NCBI GenBank assembly: GCA_002964805.2
Contig: PUDQ02000020.1
Coordinates: 434,001-498,000 of the forward strand
DNA length: 64,000 nucleotides
Source: Trametes villosa
Taxonomy: Eukaryota; Basidiomycota; Agaricomycetes; Polyporales; Polyporaceae
Reading direction: 5' to 3'
Part shown: positions 36,496 to 49,100 of the stretch, one piece after another
Numbering within the stretch: position 1 is the stretch's first letter
Layout of the letters: each line of letters begins with the position of its first letter
Position numbers and translations under genes: made by a program
The notes under the pieces: model-generated
The model's input: only the letters and a program-made list of their open reading frames with translations
Database searches by the model: none
What the model was told of the DNA's origin: nothing

Positions 36496-37248
36496 TCAAC
36501 AGACCAACCAGCGGCACCCCGAAAGATGAGGACGCGCTCCACCTCCACCTGCACGCACCTCCTCGAAGTACACATCCGGACACTCACTATTTGCATGCGA
36601 CGGCGGCGGCGAGAACGGCGCGCTGAGACCGATGCCGCCTCGCAGAATGCAAACTGGCAGATGTGACGTCGCGCCGACCGTCATGCGCGAAGCCGCCTCC
36701 TCGATCCTGGCCGAGGTCGGAGGGACCCAGAGAAGGAGGCTGCGGGATTGATGGTCGCCGCAGATGCCGACGCCGGCGTCGGGGCAACGGATGGTCAAGT
36801 GCGCGGGCCCTTCGCGATGTGCGAATAGACCACCTGCCATATCGAGGGCTGCGCGAGGCCACAGCCACCGCGCCGCAGCAGGCGAGCATATGCACCCCAC
36901 GCATGCTGAGCTCGCGCCTCGCGGTATCGTCGTCGGCTAGTGTCGGACGTTGGCTGCATGACCAGGATCATCGTTCTAAAGCGTCGGCAGCGATATAGCT
37001 TACCCACCAATTGGGGGGAAGAGTGTCGATAGCGTCGGACGTAGAGTAACCTGTGATGCTGGGGCCGACGCTGTGCCGCCTTCTTCGTTCGAGGTGCCTG
37101 CCGGCAACATGTTTGCGCTGCCGGACCCACTTCGAAGGGCGGTTGTGAAGCCTGGACTCCAGCGAGAAGTACGGCTGTGCCGTGCCTGGGTGTCGTATAG
37201 CCTAAACGCGAGCCGGCCGAGGAACAAGCGCAGCGCAAGTGACGACAA
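36496..37248 (-). other. Possible small gene, weak
   Basis: An open frame from 37248 (MSSLALRLFLGRLAFRLYD) can be joined through a candidate intron (about 36962-37010, GTAAGC...ATGCAG) to QRPTLADDDTARRELSMRG and VHMLACCGAVAVAS. The next exon could continue in either of two frames. No domain is recognised, the composition is Arg/Ser-rich, and the stretch may be non-coding. It also borders thaumatin copy 1's promoter, so it may simply be antisense noise. Confidence 0.25.
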
Positions 37249-37680
37249 GAGTGCTTGAGAAGCCGGGTGACTGTGATCAGAGGACGATGATCGTGCAGGT
37301 GGACGTCTCCTCTTTCATGCGTGCGCATATATTCTTGTTCGATTGATATCTCGCTTGAGGTATTCTAGTGGGCGATCGTTCCCATGGGCCTCGTCCTATA
37401 TTCACGTAGCCGACGAGGTCTCCCAGAATCGGATAGTAATAGAGAATGACAGGCAACGGAGGTAGCGGACGCACACAGAGTTCGGATGCACCTTTGCGGT
37501 ACCACGTAAGAAGACAGTCTTGTTTGACAAGTGGTACGCCATGCCGATACTCAGCGTCAACTGCATCGCATAACGGCAAGTCAGCCTTATAGTACACAGT
37601 AGCTCCAATGAACCTTCTCTTCGACTTTGTCATGCCTTTTCCCTGCCGGTCCTGCCGGCCCCGGCGGCGCATACGCCTGC
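37249..37680. other. Intergenic, 3' side of urease
   Basis: Nothing recognisable between the weak ORF above and the urease stop; short ORFs only. Confidence 0.4.
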
Positions 37681-40600
37681 TCAGAAGATGTTGTAGTACC
37701 GGGACAGCGGAAGGTGCGTCGCCGGCTCAATGTCGGCGAGCTCGCCGTCCGCATGCACCTCGTAGCTCTCGGGGTCGACCTTCATCTTCGGCGTCGCGTC
37801 GTTCCACTTCATATGCTTCTTCGTCACCGCGCGGCAGTTCCGAACCGCCTCGAAGCGCTTCTTGAGCCCGTACGAGGCGATCGTGCCCGACGTGAGCGAC
37901 ACCTCCGACACGAACGAGACGGAGTTGAGCGCCGCCGACGCCGCGTGCGCGCCCCACATCGGGCGCCCGATGAAGGGCTGTACCGTCGGGATGGAGGCGT
38001 TGGCGTCGCCCACCTGTGCGTGCACGCAAGGGGAAGGGGCGAGTCAGTATGAGCATGGGCGGGCGGCGCGCGCGAGAGAGAGAGGTTGCCGAAACGGGAC
38101 GGACCTGTGCCCATGCTATGACGCCGGACTTGAGGACCATCTCCGGCTTGGCGCCGAAGTTCTCAGGCTTCCAGAGGACCAGATCGGCCAGTGTCCCCTC
38201 CGTGACCTGACCAACAAGATGGCTGATGCCGTGTGTAATAGCCCTGTGCGAGAGTCATTGGGAGTCAACACATACGAATTCGGTGTATGCAGTCGGGCGG
38301 AACTCACGGGTTGATGGTGTACTTGGAAATGTAGCGCTTGACCCGGCCGTTGTCGTGCCCATCGTAGTCGTCCAAGGACGTCAGCGGGCCTCGGAACTCG
38401 CGCATCTTGCTGGCGGTGCGCCACGTCCGGCTGACCACCTCGCCGACGCGGCCCATCGCCTGCGAGTCGGAGCTGATCATGGAGATGGCGCCCGTGTCGT
38501 GGAGCACGTCCTCTGCTGCGACAGTTTCGGCGCGGATGCGGGATTCGGCGAACGCCAGATCCTCCGGGATAGACTTGTCCAGGTGGTGGCAGACCATCAG
38601 CATCTGTGGGGTGCGCGTCAGGGTGGAATGCAGGGTGGAAAGGCAATCGGGGCCGCTAACATCCAGGTGCTCGTCCAGGGTGTTGCCGGTGTATGGGCGG
38701 GTGGGGTTCGTGGACGACGGCAGGACGTTGTCCAGACCGCACACAACAATGATGTCAGGGGCATGGCCTCCACCTGTCTGGGGTCAGAAGCCGTCGGAGG
38801 GAGCATGTTACGGCTTGAAACACATACCTGCGCCTTCGGTGTGATACGTATGGATGGTACGATTTCCAAAGGCAGCGATGGTACCTGGCAGAAGAGCGTC
38901 AGGAGTGATTCTTCAGGCTCCACACTACCACCGACAGGAACGCACTCTCGACAAAGCCACTCTCGTTCAAGGTATCCGTGTGAATGTTGACCTAGGGTAA
39001 TTGGCGTGAGGGGAGCGCTGTACGGTCGGAGACGCTCAAACCTACCTGGACGTCGTACTTGTCGCCGATATCCAGTGCATTCATAATTGCCGACGGAGTA
39101 GATCCCCAATCCTCGTGCAGCTTCAAGCCTGCCGCCCCCGCCTTCACGATATCCTCCAACGCATTCGGCCCGGTATCATTCCCCTTACCCGTGAGCGCGA
39201 AGTTCATCGGCAAGCCGTCCATCGCGGCGAGCATCTGGCGCATATAGAACGGGCTCGGCGTGCACGTCGTCGCGTTCGTGCCCGCGCTCGGACCTGTCCC
39301 GCCGCCGATCATCGTCGTCGTCCCTGCCGCGAGCGCCTCCGTGACCTGCTGCGGGCAGATGTAGTGGCAATGGGCGTCGATCGCGCCCGCGGTGACGATG
39401 AGCTTCTCGCCCGCGACGACCTCTGTCGCCGAGCCGACGACGAGCTGCGGGTGCACGCCCGCCATGACGTCCGGGTTCCCGGCCTTGCCGATCCCGGTGA
39501 TCACGCCGTCCTTCACGCCGATGTCTGCCTAGCAGGGAGCAGGGAGCGGAGGTTGGCGACATGCGGTGCGCGGAGGAGGGGAAGCGCACCTTGTAGATGC
39601 CGGTCCAGTCGACGATGAGCGCGTTCGTGATGACCAGGTCGAGGGTCTCCGCGGCCGACCTGTTTGTGGCCTGGCCCATTCCTTCGCGGATGGTCTTCCC
39701 TGCAATGTGTGCATCAGCAGGGGCCTTCCGGTGCATGCTAACCCTGACTTACCTCCGCCGAACTTCACCTCATCGCCGTAGACAGTCTGACATGCGTGCA
39801 AGCGGTCAGTAGCAGTCCGGCGCACCGGTCACCTAGACATACCTCGTCGCGCTCGACCTCGACCCAGAGCGCAGTGTCACCCAGGCGAACCCTGTCGCCG
39901 ACCGTCGGCCCAAACATAGCCACGTAGGCATCCCGACCGATGTCCGTGTCTTCATGCACCTCCAGCGCGCCGGGTTCGGCTTTGTGCCCGAAGCCCTTCT
40001 GGACCAGCTTCTGCACGATCTCTCCCGTACGCGACGAGTCGAAGACTCCGGTTGCGAGACGGTTGCCGCCGGTGATTATCTTGTCGCCTGCGATCGCGCA
40101 GAGCGTCACCGTCTTCGAGTCCCCTGGCTCGAAGCGCACTGCGGTCCCGGCTGCGATGTCAAGCCGCTTCCCGTACGCTTTGGCGCGGTCGAATTCAAGC
40201 AGAGGGTTCGTTTCGATGAAGTGGTAGTGCGAGCCTATCTGTAGAATGGAGAATGTCAGTTGTGTCGACGGAGATGTGCGCGGTCATCCGGAAGGGCAGC
40301 GTCCTCCGGCAGCCACCATGAGCGGATGCGGCGCTACTAGGAGGCTTTGCCATCCGTTCTTGCATGGCGTCTCAGGGAAGGCGTATGACATCAGTCGCGC
40401 CCGACTGTCACTCTGACCTTTCGGAACTGCAAGCATAACTCTATAGAGACGACTACGGTCTGCGGAAGGCATAATGAAAAGTGTGCTTCTGTCCGCGGAC
40501 CTCAGTGAAACCCGTCCTAGTCTATTGGTCTAGAAATAGTCTCGACATTCGGAGAAGCCATCCCCCAGGGTCCGCACTAGCTACCCGGTGACCTAGATCA

Positions 40601-41774
40601 TGGGCGACATATAACCGAGGTGGGAAGCCGACATGGGACTATCATACCAGTACAAGCCAGAGGCGATAGTCATCCTCACGCCCAAAACAGTCGGGGTGAG
40701 AACGATGATCTCACCTCCTCACCTCAACTGTTTCAGGGTGCGTTCGCGACTAGTCTCGTCACCAGCCGGTATGCGGGTTCCTTCCAAAACGGGATGGACA
40801 AAACCCCGAGCAGAGGACCCCCCTATACCGTCTGGCGTACTTCGCATAGAGGAGTAGGGGGTTGTCACTCATAGGGGACGTGCGCGAGAAGGCGGCCAAC
40901 TCTGCGACCTAGCAGCACGGTCTGCTCACTGTTGTGGCCAAATCCCTTCGTAATATATGGCGCACAATGCGCGCATCGGAGCAGCCCGAGTGCCAGATAA
41001 TTAGTGCGGACCGTTACCACCGCGCGCGGGGTTGCACGATGGTTGTAACGTGCCAACTTTGCACGCCTGCGGGACGCACAAACCATACTGGCGACATAGG
41101 TCTATTCATAGCGTCCCACCCACTCGTACCCATAACACGGAAAACTGCGCACCTGAATGGGCCTATCCCCGTTGTTGGTCACCCGCAACCGCACGCGCTC
41201 GCGGCCCTGGTTGAGGCAGATCCTGTCCTTTTTGACGACAACTGCTCCCGGAGCTTTCTCGCGAGAGTAATCCGCGGCGTTGACAATCGGGAAAATGTCA
41301 TTCGAGGGGACCGGGAGGAACGACCCAAAGAGCGCCGCTTCCAGGTTCCCTTCCTCCGTGCAAACCGGATCGTGCACGGTGACGAGGAACACGCTGGCAG
41401 ATGGGGTTGGATCTGCGAGCATACATGGACACCTGAGCGAGCTCACCCGTCGGGGAAAGTGCCTTCCACCTGTATGTCGTGGAGGAGCGCGGGAACGCCG
41501 GGCAGTACGTGTCGCCGTCCGAGTAGACACTTGCCGTGCTGCATCAGCTGAGCGACGGAATGTTTTCCATCGCGGATTCGCTCCTGCAGGACAGAAGCGA
41601 TGAGGGCGATGGCTTCGGTCTGGTTAAGCTGCAGGCCCCGTGCGAGGCGTTTCTGCGCAAGAAAACCTGCCTACGACGCGTTTGGGCGCGTCAGTTGATT
41701 GCCACCTGTGCGAAGAAACTGCGGCGTACCTGGTGCAGGAGAAGTTTGGCTTCCTCGCGAGGTAAGAGACGCAT
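37681..41774 (-). CDS. URE1: Urease (fused gamma-beta-alpha), nickel-dependent
   Basis: Hydrolyses urea to ammonia and carbamate. The start at 41774 gives [28 protein letters not shown], the gamma-domain start. Beta-domain blocks are [14 protein letters not shown], then [20 protein letters not shown] split by a 914-nt intron, and [14 protein letters not shown]. The alpha domain has [14 protein letters not shown] (Ni-binding HxH), [14 protein letters not shown] (Lys for carbamylation), [31 protein letters not shown] (Ni-ligand and substrate His), [13 protein letters not shown] (flexible flap), and [23 protein letters not shown]. The end is LSRYYNIF and the stop is 37681-37683. Domain order is that of fungal ureases of about 840 residues. 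About ten introns. Ni delivery would need accessory proteins UreD/F/G, which are not in this window. Confidence 0.95.
40239..41152 (-). other. Unusually long (914-nt) intron of urease
   Basis: Donor at 41151-41152 (GT after RPIQ) and acceptor at 40239-40241 (CAG before IGSHYHF) restore the beta-domain frame exactly. Almost all other introns in the window are 45-100 nt. No ORF of note, tRNA or inverted repeat stood out to the eye. An inserted element or relic is possible. Confidence 0.75.
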
Positions 41775-41950
41775 AGCTGCCGCACTCGAGTCAGCTGGAA
41801 AGTTGTCGTGGCGGTATTTCCGATAATGCGCGGTCTCGTTAAGTCGCTTTGCCTGGCGTTGTACACGAGGTGGTCGGCGTCGCGCTCGCTGTCGACGAGG
41901 TCACTCGGAGAGACAGAGAATGCTTCATTAGGAGGGTTTGCGCGGCAGAC

Positions 41951-42039
41951 GATAAGTGGTAGCGATAAGTACTGCAGAACTCGTCCCCGGGGCGGGGAAG
42001 GCGGCAAGGCCAGATAAGATCTCGTGCGGGCGAGATAAG
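41951..42039. promoter_or_regulatory. Cluster of four GATAAG sites upstream of urease
   Basis: GATAAG at 41951-41956, 41964-41969, 42013-42018 and 42034-42039, i.e. 177-265 bp upstream of the urease start (CTTATC in urease sense). HGATAR is the core site of AreA/NIT2/Gat1-type nitrogen regulators in fungi, so the cluster suggests nitrogen-status control of urease. Basis: the sites are seen; the factor is inferred. Confidence 0.6.
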
Positions 42040-42843
42040 ATTTTTTGATGCCTCGAGGCGGCGAGGGAAGGCTGAGCAGCCCGTCTTCGTCTCCTCGTTC
42101 TTCCTCCTCATCCCCATCTGTCCGCTGTTCATCTGCTACTCTCCCTGTTGCGCCCGTACTTAGCAATGGAACCCTGCGTCGCCTGGTTTGACGTGCCCTA
42201 TGACTCCAGCTATGCGACACAGCCTGGCAGCGCCCAGATCGGCATTTTCCAGCGACAGCACGACGGTCTGTGCCCGATCCCTCCCGGACGTCTGGGTTGT
42301 CGGAGGTGCGCGCACGTCGGGTCGGGGTGGGATGGCAGGCTCGATTGGGATGCGCGCGCGATTCAATATTCAGGACCGTCGTGAGTTCTGGACTTGCCGA
42401 TCGTTAATTGTGTGCCACCACCCCAGCATAATCGCTGTCCTCTCACAAGCTCTCACGTCGCCTCAAAATGTGCCGCACAGATCATTCTATTCTCAGCCAG
42501 CTCCGAGGTTCTCCTGGCCATCCTCGGACTGATAGTTGCAGTCGTCGTGACGCACCTGAACGTTGGCATCATGGATATCAGCGTCCGCCCGTCTGCGCGC
42601 GCACAGCACGCGCTTCTTGCTGACTTCGGTCGCCTTGGGCGGGAGCTGTGCGCCGCCGCTTCCGCCTGCACCGCATCGACATCTCGGGTGACCAGCAACG
42701 CAAGCTCGGAACGGAACACAGCGTCGTGGGTTGCGCATGGCCGACGAGAAAGGGCGGCATTGACTCGTTCCAGGCGTTGCGCCGGCGCCCGGGAGGCGCG
42801 CTATATGAAGCAGGTACGTCACGTGCCGTGGCGCGGTGGAGGT

Positions 42844-42850
42844 TATTATA
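42844..42850 (+). promoter_or_regulatory. TATA-like element of the unknown 42946 gene
   Basis: TATTATA about 96 bp upstream of the ATG; spacing matches other genes here. Confidence 0.4.
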
Positions 42851-42945
42851 CCCCGCGCTTTGTGTCTGCGGAGGATCACCCTTTGTCTTCCGACTCCATC
42901 CCGGCCGAGCCGCTCCTCCTCGTCTCCGCACTTAAACTCTCGCCC

Positions 42946-43635
42946 ATGTCCTGCGCTGTCGCCCCTTCGACTTCTGCAGCACCCTCCTCCTTCGTCCCGC
43001 GGAAACGTACCATGTCGTTCTCGACACCTGCGCCCGTCAAGTCCGCCCGGACCTCGCTTCGCCGCACCGGATCCTACCTCTCCCTCGCGGACATGCAGGC
43101 CGCCGAGTACACGCCACTCTACGGACGGGATGGGCCGACGAAGTCCTACACGACCTGTGACAGCCTGGTCATTGGCCAGTACGACCAACGCATGCGGACC
43201 CCGCGGCGGAGAACGGCCCCGTTGCGCTCGCCGTCTCTCCATTCCGCGCCCTCCGTGCCCAAGCCCTCGTCGTCCCAGATCATCATCCTCACCTCCCGCC
43301 GCACCACGCCGCGTCCCCGCACCTCATCGCCCCTCGCGCCTGTGCAGCGGTGCACCGGCGAGCGGCCATCGCTGCCGCACACCAAGAAGCGCGAGCCGGA
43401 CTTGTACCGCGCCGCGATCGAGACGCGCATGCGGATGTCGCCTGTCGGCCGGAATATCCTGCACATGGGGCCCAGGGTTGCGCTCTCCATCATCTCCGCG
43501 ACGGAAGCCCTCGAGACCCTAGTCGCCTCGCAGCGCGATGGGGAAGCGCAGTGGCGTGGTGGCGATTCGTCACTCGGCGCCTCGTGGGTCGACGTCAGCC
43601 AGGAAGATTGGGAGATGGTCGACCACAGCCTCTAG
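42946..43635 (+). CDS. Unknown basic/Ser-Pro-rich protein
   Basis: Single exon of 229 residues, starting MSCAVAPSTSAAPSSF and ending SWVDVSQEDWEMVDHSL. A basic Arg/Pro/Ser segment with KRTMSFSTPAPVKSARTSLR is followed by a more structured C-terminal half (LYRAAIETRMRMSPVGRNI, LHMGPRVALSIISATEAL). Arginine/serine patches could be phosphorylation-rich disorder. No family recognised. A TATTATA lies about 96 bp upstream. A longer in-frame ORF upstream (from 42394) exists, but the promoter signal and codon look favour this ATG. It is head-to-head with urease, so the two could share promoter elements. Confidence 0.6.
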   Translation: MSCAVAPSTSAAPSSFVPRKRTMSFSTPAPVKSARTSLRRTGSYLSLADMQAAEYTPLYGRDGPTKSYTTCDSLVIGQYDQRMRTPRRRTAPLRSPSLHSAPSVPKPSSSQIIILTSRRTTPRPRTSSPLAPVQRCTGERPSLPHTKKREPDLYRAAIETRMRMSPVGRNILHMGPRVALSIISATEALETLVASQRDGEAQWRGGDSSLGASWVDVSQEDWEMVDHSL

Positions 43636-44771
43636 GCGCAGTCCCCTCCCCTCCTTCGGCGGGCACACGACGCGTGCGAGCTGCCGTGCGTGCGTGGCAC
43701 CCGGCTCCCGCGAGTTCCCCCGCGGCTCTCTTTACACGGGCGGAGGCGTCGGCGCCTCCTCGCTCGCATGACTTATTCCTTTCGGGTCTTCCACGCGGCT
43801 TCCTCTCATCCGACCGGGCTCTATGTGTTGGAGCGGTTTATGGCATCTGGACTTGGTTTCGTTCGAAAAAGATATCCACGGACTTGTAAAATACCGGTTG
43901 TATACCACTACCTACGTCTTGTAGTCTCATTTGTATAGCACTGTATCCCCCCATGCATTACCACATCCTTTACTACCTAATCCAGTCGTTTCTGTATCAT
44001 TCTTTGCGCGCGCGTCCCCCTGACAAAGTCCGAGCGATGCAAGCGCATGCGGCGTACACGCGTCGCAGTGCCGACGCGCCTTGCCTGCGCGCCGCGCGCC
44101 ACAAGGGCCGCGGTGGCTGTGGCGCGCTACGCCAGTGCGGGCAAGAACTGGTAACGTTCCTGTTCAACTCTGTCGTCCAGTGTCACCATCTATCTTTCGT
44201 GCTACGGTATGCTTCCCGTCGGTGGATGGTCAGACTCTAACGACCGCCGAACAACATCGTCGCCGAGCGCACGGGGTGCCCAGTATCCGCGAAGATAAAG
44301 TTCAGAAGTACCGGTCAAGTCGACTCGCCCGACAAACGCGGCGGTAAACTGAGGTGGCCCGGGCTGTTCTCAAACGCCCAGTACCGCAGAAGCTCTGCTA
44401 GGGGCATATGGTCGCCCTCCATCCGCGATTCCACATGTTCTTGCTATGGGTATGGGTCTACTAGGACGGCACTTCTGCATCATCGCGGTGCCTACAAGAA
44501 TAGGTAGGGGCTTCCGAAACCCTATGGCCTGCCGTGACCGCGAGCTAATCAAGTGTATAGGCAGATACGCGCGACCATCTGCAGACCGTAGTCCGTGTCC
44601 ACGCGAGGAGCGTCTTCTCCGTAGATGCAAGAGTCGTCTGCATCTTCTCCAGGGTCCGAAGCACGTGTAGCGCGACGTACCCTTGCATACAAAAGCCCCC
44701 TGCGATGGCTGTGAGTCATTAGCAACATTCGTCGCTCGGTGTTCACTTATATCGTCCATAGCTCGCCCAAC
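43636..44771. other. Intergenic, no recognised gene
   Basis: Between the unknown gene and thaumatin copy 2. ORFs on both strands are short and Arg-rich. AT-rich around 43860-44000, perhaps the 3' UTR. Confidence 0.4.
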
Positions 44772-46110
44772 ATGAAAGTCGTCACCGTCGTCGCTGCGTT
44801 TTGTCTTGCCTCGGCGTCCGGCGCCGTTGCGCGGACCTTCACGGTCTTCAACAATTGCTCAGAGGGTATCTGGTAAGTGTCTCACTCACTGACCACCTAT
44901 ATATGCTCTCGAGCTCACAGAACTCGCGAAATAGGCCGGCGGTGCGTCCTGAGAATACTTCCATGACGACTGTACTCACATGTTGCATAGATCTTCACAG
45001 ACCTGAACGTCGGCAAGGCGATACCTGACCACCCCACAGGGTTAGTTATTGCTTCAGTTCTGCGACGTATGTGTTATCCGTAGCTAACCACATACCGCCT
45101 ACACCTCAGATGGCTCCTTGGTGCTTTCCAGGTGACAAAGTTCGAAGTGCCTGAAAACTGGGTCTCCGGTCGGATTTGGGTATGCAGTCGCTTCGCACTG
45201 TCATTGCTTCTTCGTGCGCATGCCGACGCCCGCCACTCGGATGTAGGGACGTCGCAAGTGCAGCTTCGAAGGGAATTCCCAACTTCCTGAGACTTGCCTC
45301 GATGGAGGCTGTAATGGGGGATTGGAGTGCGACCCGCACACGGGGACAGTACGTTTCGACAATGTCTGATCTTCATAGCCATTGAGAACTGACGAGCTGT
45401 ACCACAGGGCTTGCCTCCTGCTACACTGGCAGAGTTCACCTTGGGCATAAACGGCGCTGCTGATAGCTACGACGGTGAGTTGCTTCGCACTTCTCGAGAG
45501 GCCAACTCGGTTGAATGGCGACGCTCCCAGTCTCTGTGGTCGACGGTTACAACCTTCCAATGAGTGTGGTGCCCAGCCACAAAGATTGCCATGTCGCGGA
45601 TTGCCCGGTCAACTTGATCCACGACTGTAAGTCAGCCTAGAATTTTACGAAGAGCTTTGCATTGAATATGTACGTATGGCATTCTCAGGTCCCGAACCTC
45701 TGCAAAGCCCTCTCGACGAGAAAGGGAACGTGGTTGGGTGTAAGACCGCATGCAGCGCGGGCTTAGCAGGATACGGTACGTTAAGCAAAGCATCGTTAGG
45801 ATTGCGTACACCTACCTCATCATCCCCCTTAGACAACAGCCCATACTGCTGCTCTGGTAATTTCAGTTCCCCCGCCAACTGCCCTAGCTCTGGCATCAAG
45901 TACTACAGCCACTTCAGTGCGTATCGCTTTGTCAGGCCAGTGTGGTCAGTACGGCTGACGTTACGCTGGTCTACTCCCGCAGAGGGCAACTGTCCGAACT
46001 CGTACGCGTACGCCTTTGACGAGTCAAGCGGCACCGCGCTCTTCAGCTGCGACTCCGCGCTCAAAGCCGACTACACCATCACTTTCTGTCCGGGAGAATC
46101 CACCATGTAA
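44772..46110 (+). CDS. Thaumatin-like secreted protein (copy 2)
   Basis: A second thaumatin-like gene on the opposite strand to copy 1. The signal peptide MKVVTVVAAFCLASASG leads to ARTFTVFNNCSEGIW. Then FTDLNVGKAIPDHPTG, FEVPENWVSGRIW, GRRKCSFEG, CLDGGCNGGLECDPHTGT, GLPPATLAEFTLGING, YNLPMSVVPSHKDC, CPVNLIHD, GCKTACSAGLAGY, CCSGNFSSPANCPSSG, NCPNSYAYAFDESSGTALFS, and an end extended by GESTM after FCP. Exon boundaries fall at the same places as copy 1 (for example after RIW, HTGT and the LGIN block), so the two share gene structure. Divergence is substantial, so this is not a recent copy. Cys pattern intact. Confidence 0.9.
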
Positions 46111-49100
46111 ACTCACGCTTTCCGGCCCTCGTACCCTTGTTCCATCCGCAATCTCTCCTCCCCCGCTTCGCCCGTTTCTTGGCCCCGCACACAGATGCCG
46201 TTATAGTGTTACGGTACCCAGTTCCTGGATGACGTATCCATCGGGTGGTACCTGCCACATATTACCGCAATGTGTTCCTTGCTGTCTCCCGATCGTGCGC
46301 CCGATCTCGAGTGTTCCTGCTGGTGGCGCCTCTGGCCGCCGCGAGCTGTGCAGTGTGCAATATCCGCCACGTGTGTATCAAACTCGCTTGATGGGTAGTA
46401 GCGGCGTGGGCGTCTGTATATGCCTACACTTTCTTCCTCTCTCCCACCAGTCCCTCCAAGTTCTTAATTCGAAGGTCTCTCGCGCGACACTCGATTCTCC
46501 AGCTTCTCGTCGTGAGACGTATCACAATGCATGCCCCCTAAAACCCACCTCTCGACCTGAGCCTGAGTCTCTCGACGTGGTACAGGTCGTCTACACCCAT
46601 TGCACGGTCCCGCTTCAAACACCCGGTAGTCGACAATACTCGCTCAACCGGGGAGGTCCGTAAATGCGCGCTGAATCATCCCGATCCCTCACTGTTTCCA
46701 TCCTGTCGATGACCGGCTCTCGCAAGCCCGGCTGGTCGAGCGCTCACTCAATCGAAGTCCACGCTGGCGGCTCTACGAGCGCCCCGCCATTACCTGGAGA
46801 CCAGGTAGCGGTAACCTCAGCTGAGAACGCTCACTAAAAGGTACGTGTACCCCCATACTTCTGCATTTGGAGCCGCCGTCAAATATCCTGCGTATCCGCG
46901 GCTGATGTCATTCGAACCGCTGCCCTATTCAGCAGAGGCAGGTCTGGACCTGCAAATTATCCTAGGAGTCAGCCATCCCCTCCATGACCGCGTTCTTCTC
47001 GCACCAACGCCGCAGTGTTGGCCAATCCGGAGCAACGATCGACCCAATCGTAGCTCGCCGCGAACCTTCGGGTCTTGAAAATTGGCGAGCCGCATGAGTA
47101 CCAGAGAGGCAGAATGAGCCCGTCGCCTTATCTGACCGCGCCCTCTTCTTCGCAAATGAGGAGCTTCAATTTGAGCGGCTTCGAGCTCTCAACGCACCCG
47201 AGGAATCGCGCTCGCTTGCGGCCGGCGCCCTTATCAAGTGTTTTGGGAGTCCGCTGTGGCCAAGCCTCGCTTCTGACGTCTGCCCCCGTGTGCTCGTTTC
47301 CCATACTTGGAGTGGTACGGGCACGCTCGAAGGTCGGATCATTCGCCGCTCCCGCAATCGTTCTCTTTATTCCTGGATCTCATTACCCCTCTCCAATCGC
47401 CCTTTTCTCACAGCGCATCGGGCAGAAGGACGGGGCCACAGGTCGCACCTGCGGCGTGCGCGACTATGTCGGAGACGAAGAGAAGGCCTGCAGGGACGCT
47501 CTTCTCGACGCCCTGTACTCTGGAGCGGGAAGAGAGACACCACAACGAGACGCTAGCGGCGGGTCGTGGGCCTCCATTAAGGCCGCGCCAAGGAGCGTTC
47601 GCCACGCCGTTGCCAGTCCACCTGCGCCGTTGGCATGTGCCAACTGCCCAGGGTCCTTCGGCCTCGCGCCGCCTCCCACACGGCAGCTGCGATACCCCCG
47701 GGCTGGCCTTGGGGACCCAACCCTCTGGTGAATTAGCCGGCCGTTACGACAGCTGTCCGGCGAATAGGTGCGCGTCAAGGATCGTCAGCGGCCGCAGCCA
47801 TCCCACGGTGCCTCTCATTGCGTCGGAGCTGCAGCCACTGGCGTATGGTTGCGCCGCCAGCGCCCCCGCGTACACCCTCTCGTCCCGCCACAAAGTACTC
47901 ACTCATAACCCGCCAGGTTCTACTCGGCTCGTCTGTGATGGCTCCCACTGGTAGAAGATCGCGGATACAGGAATCACAGAAGCGTAACAAAATGACCACC
48001 ACGGCGCTAGGCCTCATGGGTCAACATGTGTAGACCTTTACGTCCCGTTGTCGGGTGTCCAACTTCCCTTCTGGAGGCCAGCAAGGCCCGAGGGATGCCC
48101 GTGGTCTGTCGCAATTTACGGCCGCACTTTGCGTGATGGGTGAACGGTAAGCAGACAGTTACGGCGGCATCGAACGCCCCCGCGGCGGGTGAGCGGCCAG
48201 TTTTCTCGCTACTGCACGGCGCGTAGTTCATACCACTGACCTCAGCCAATAGCTGACCACTCCAGCGACTAAACGCCAGGTCAACACGGTTCACTATCGG
48301 GGCGGAAGCCCAGATTGTGATCGTCCAAGGAAGCCGTATGCCTCTCAGAAACCCCCTTTCATCTCCGGCTTCCACATGATCTGCCTGCACGCCCGCCTTC
48401 CAGACGTGCGCGCCACGTCTGCGACGCATCGAACGCCGGTACGTCGCGCGGCTGTCTCGCAACGCTCGTCCAGCCGCTCACGCGAGGCAGATAGGAACGC
48501 CGTCAGGCTCAGAGCGGCCGTCAGGATGCATCTGCGTCCGAGTCAGGGCGCCCGCCGCGGCCTCTCCCTTCCGAACCCTCGGCGATTCAGCGGACGGCTG
48601 AGACGCCGCGCTCGAAACCGCTTCATTGTACAGATCAGAATGCGCTGCCAGACGTCACCGGCGCAGGGCCAGACTGTGATGCACATTGCCTGGAGTGTCA
48701 GTGCGCCGTTTTTGCTTCTTGTGTAACCCTGGCGTACGATCCGGCCTTCCTCCCGAACCCCGAAGCTCAGCTGAAATTTGGCGGGACAGGTATGAAACTT
48801 TGAGCCTAATCGGTATGAGACAGAACACGGAAGCTGCGTCACAGCCAGAACTCAGAAGCGAAGGGTGGCTTCACGTTGGACGCTGGGGCGCGCGCAGATG
48901 AAACTCTGTGGTATTGATATCCGAATCGTACAAAACCCAAGACGCTAAAGAGATACACGATCAGGATGAGACGTTGGTATACAGGAACTCCGAATCCGAG
49001 CGGGACCCTAGTTTTCGACAGCTGCAGCGGCGAAACGGTTCGTCTATACAAGAAACTTCTGCCCTCGCTATTGGCCCCGAGGCCCCCTTCTTCTCTTCGA

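Larger units (their letters stand above)
41775..42945. other. Divergent promoter region between urease and unknown gene
   Basis: Urease upstream region with the GATA cluster, then the promoter of the + gene (TATTATA at about 42844-42850). Arg-rich ORFs in both directions seem spurious. Confidence 0.45.

Noticed and set aside
47075..47731. 218-aa plus-strand ORF in the gene-poor stretch
   Set aside because: No motif, no splice logic, overlaps other ORFs in multiple frames; kept only as part of the gap note.
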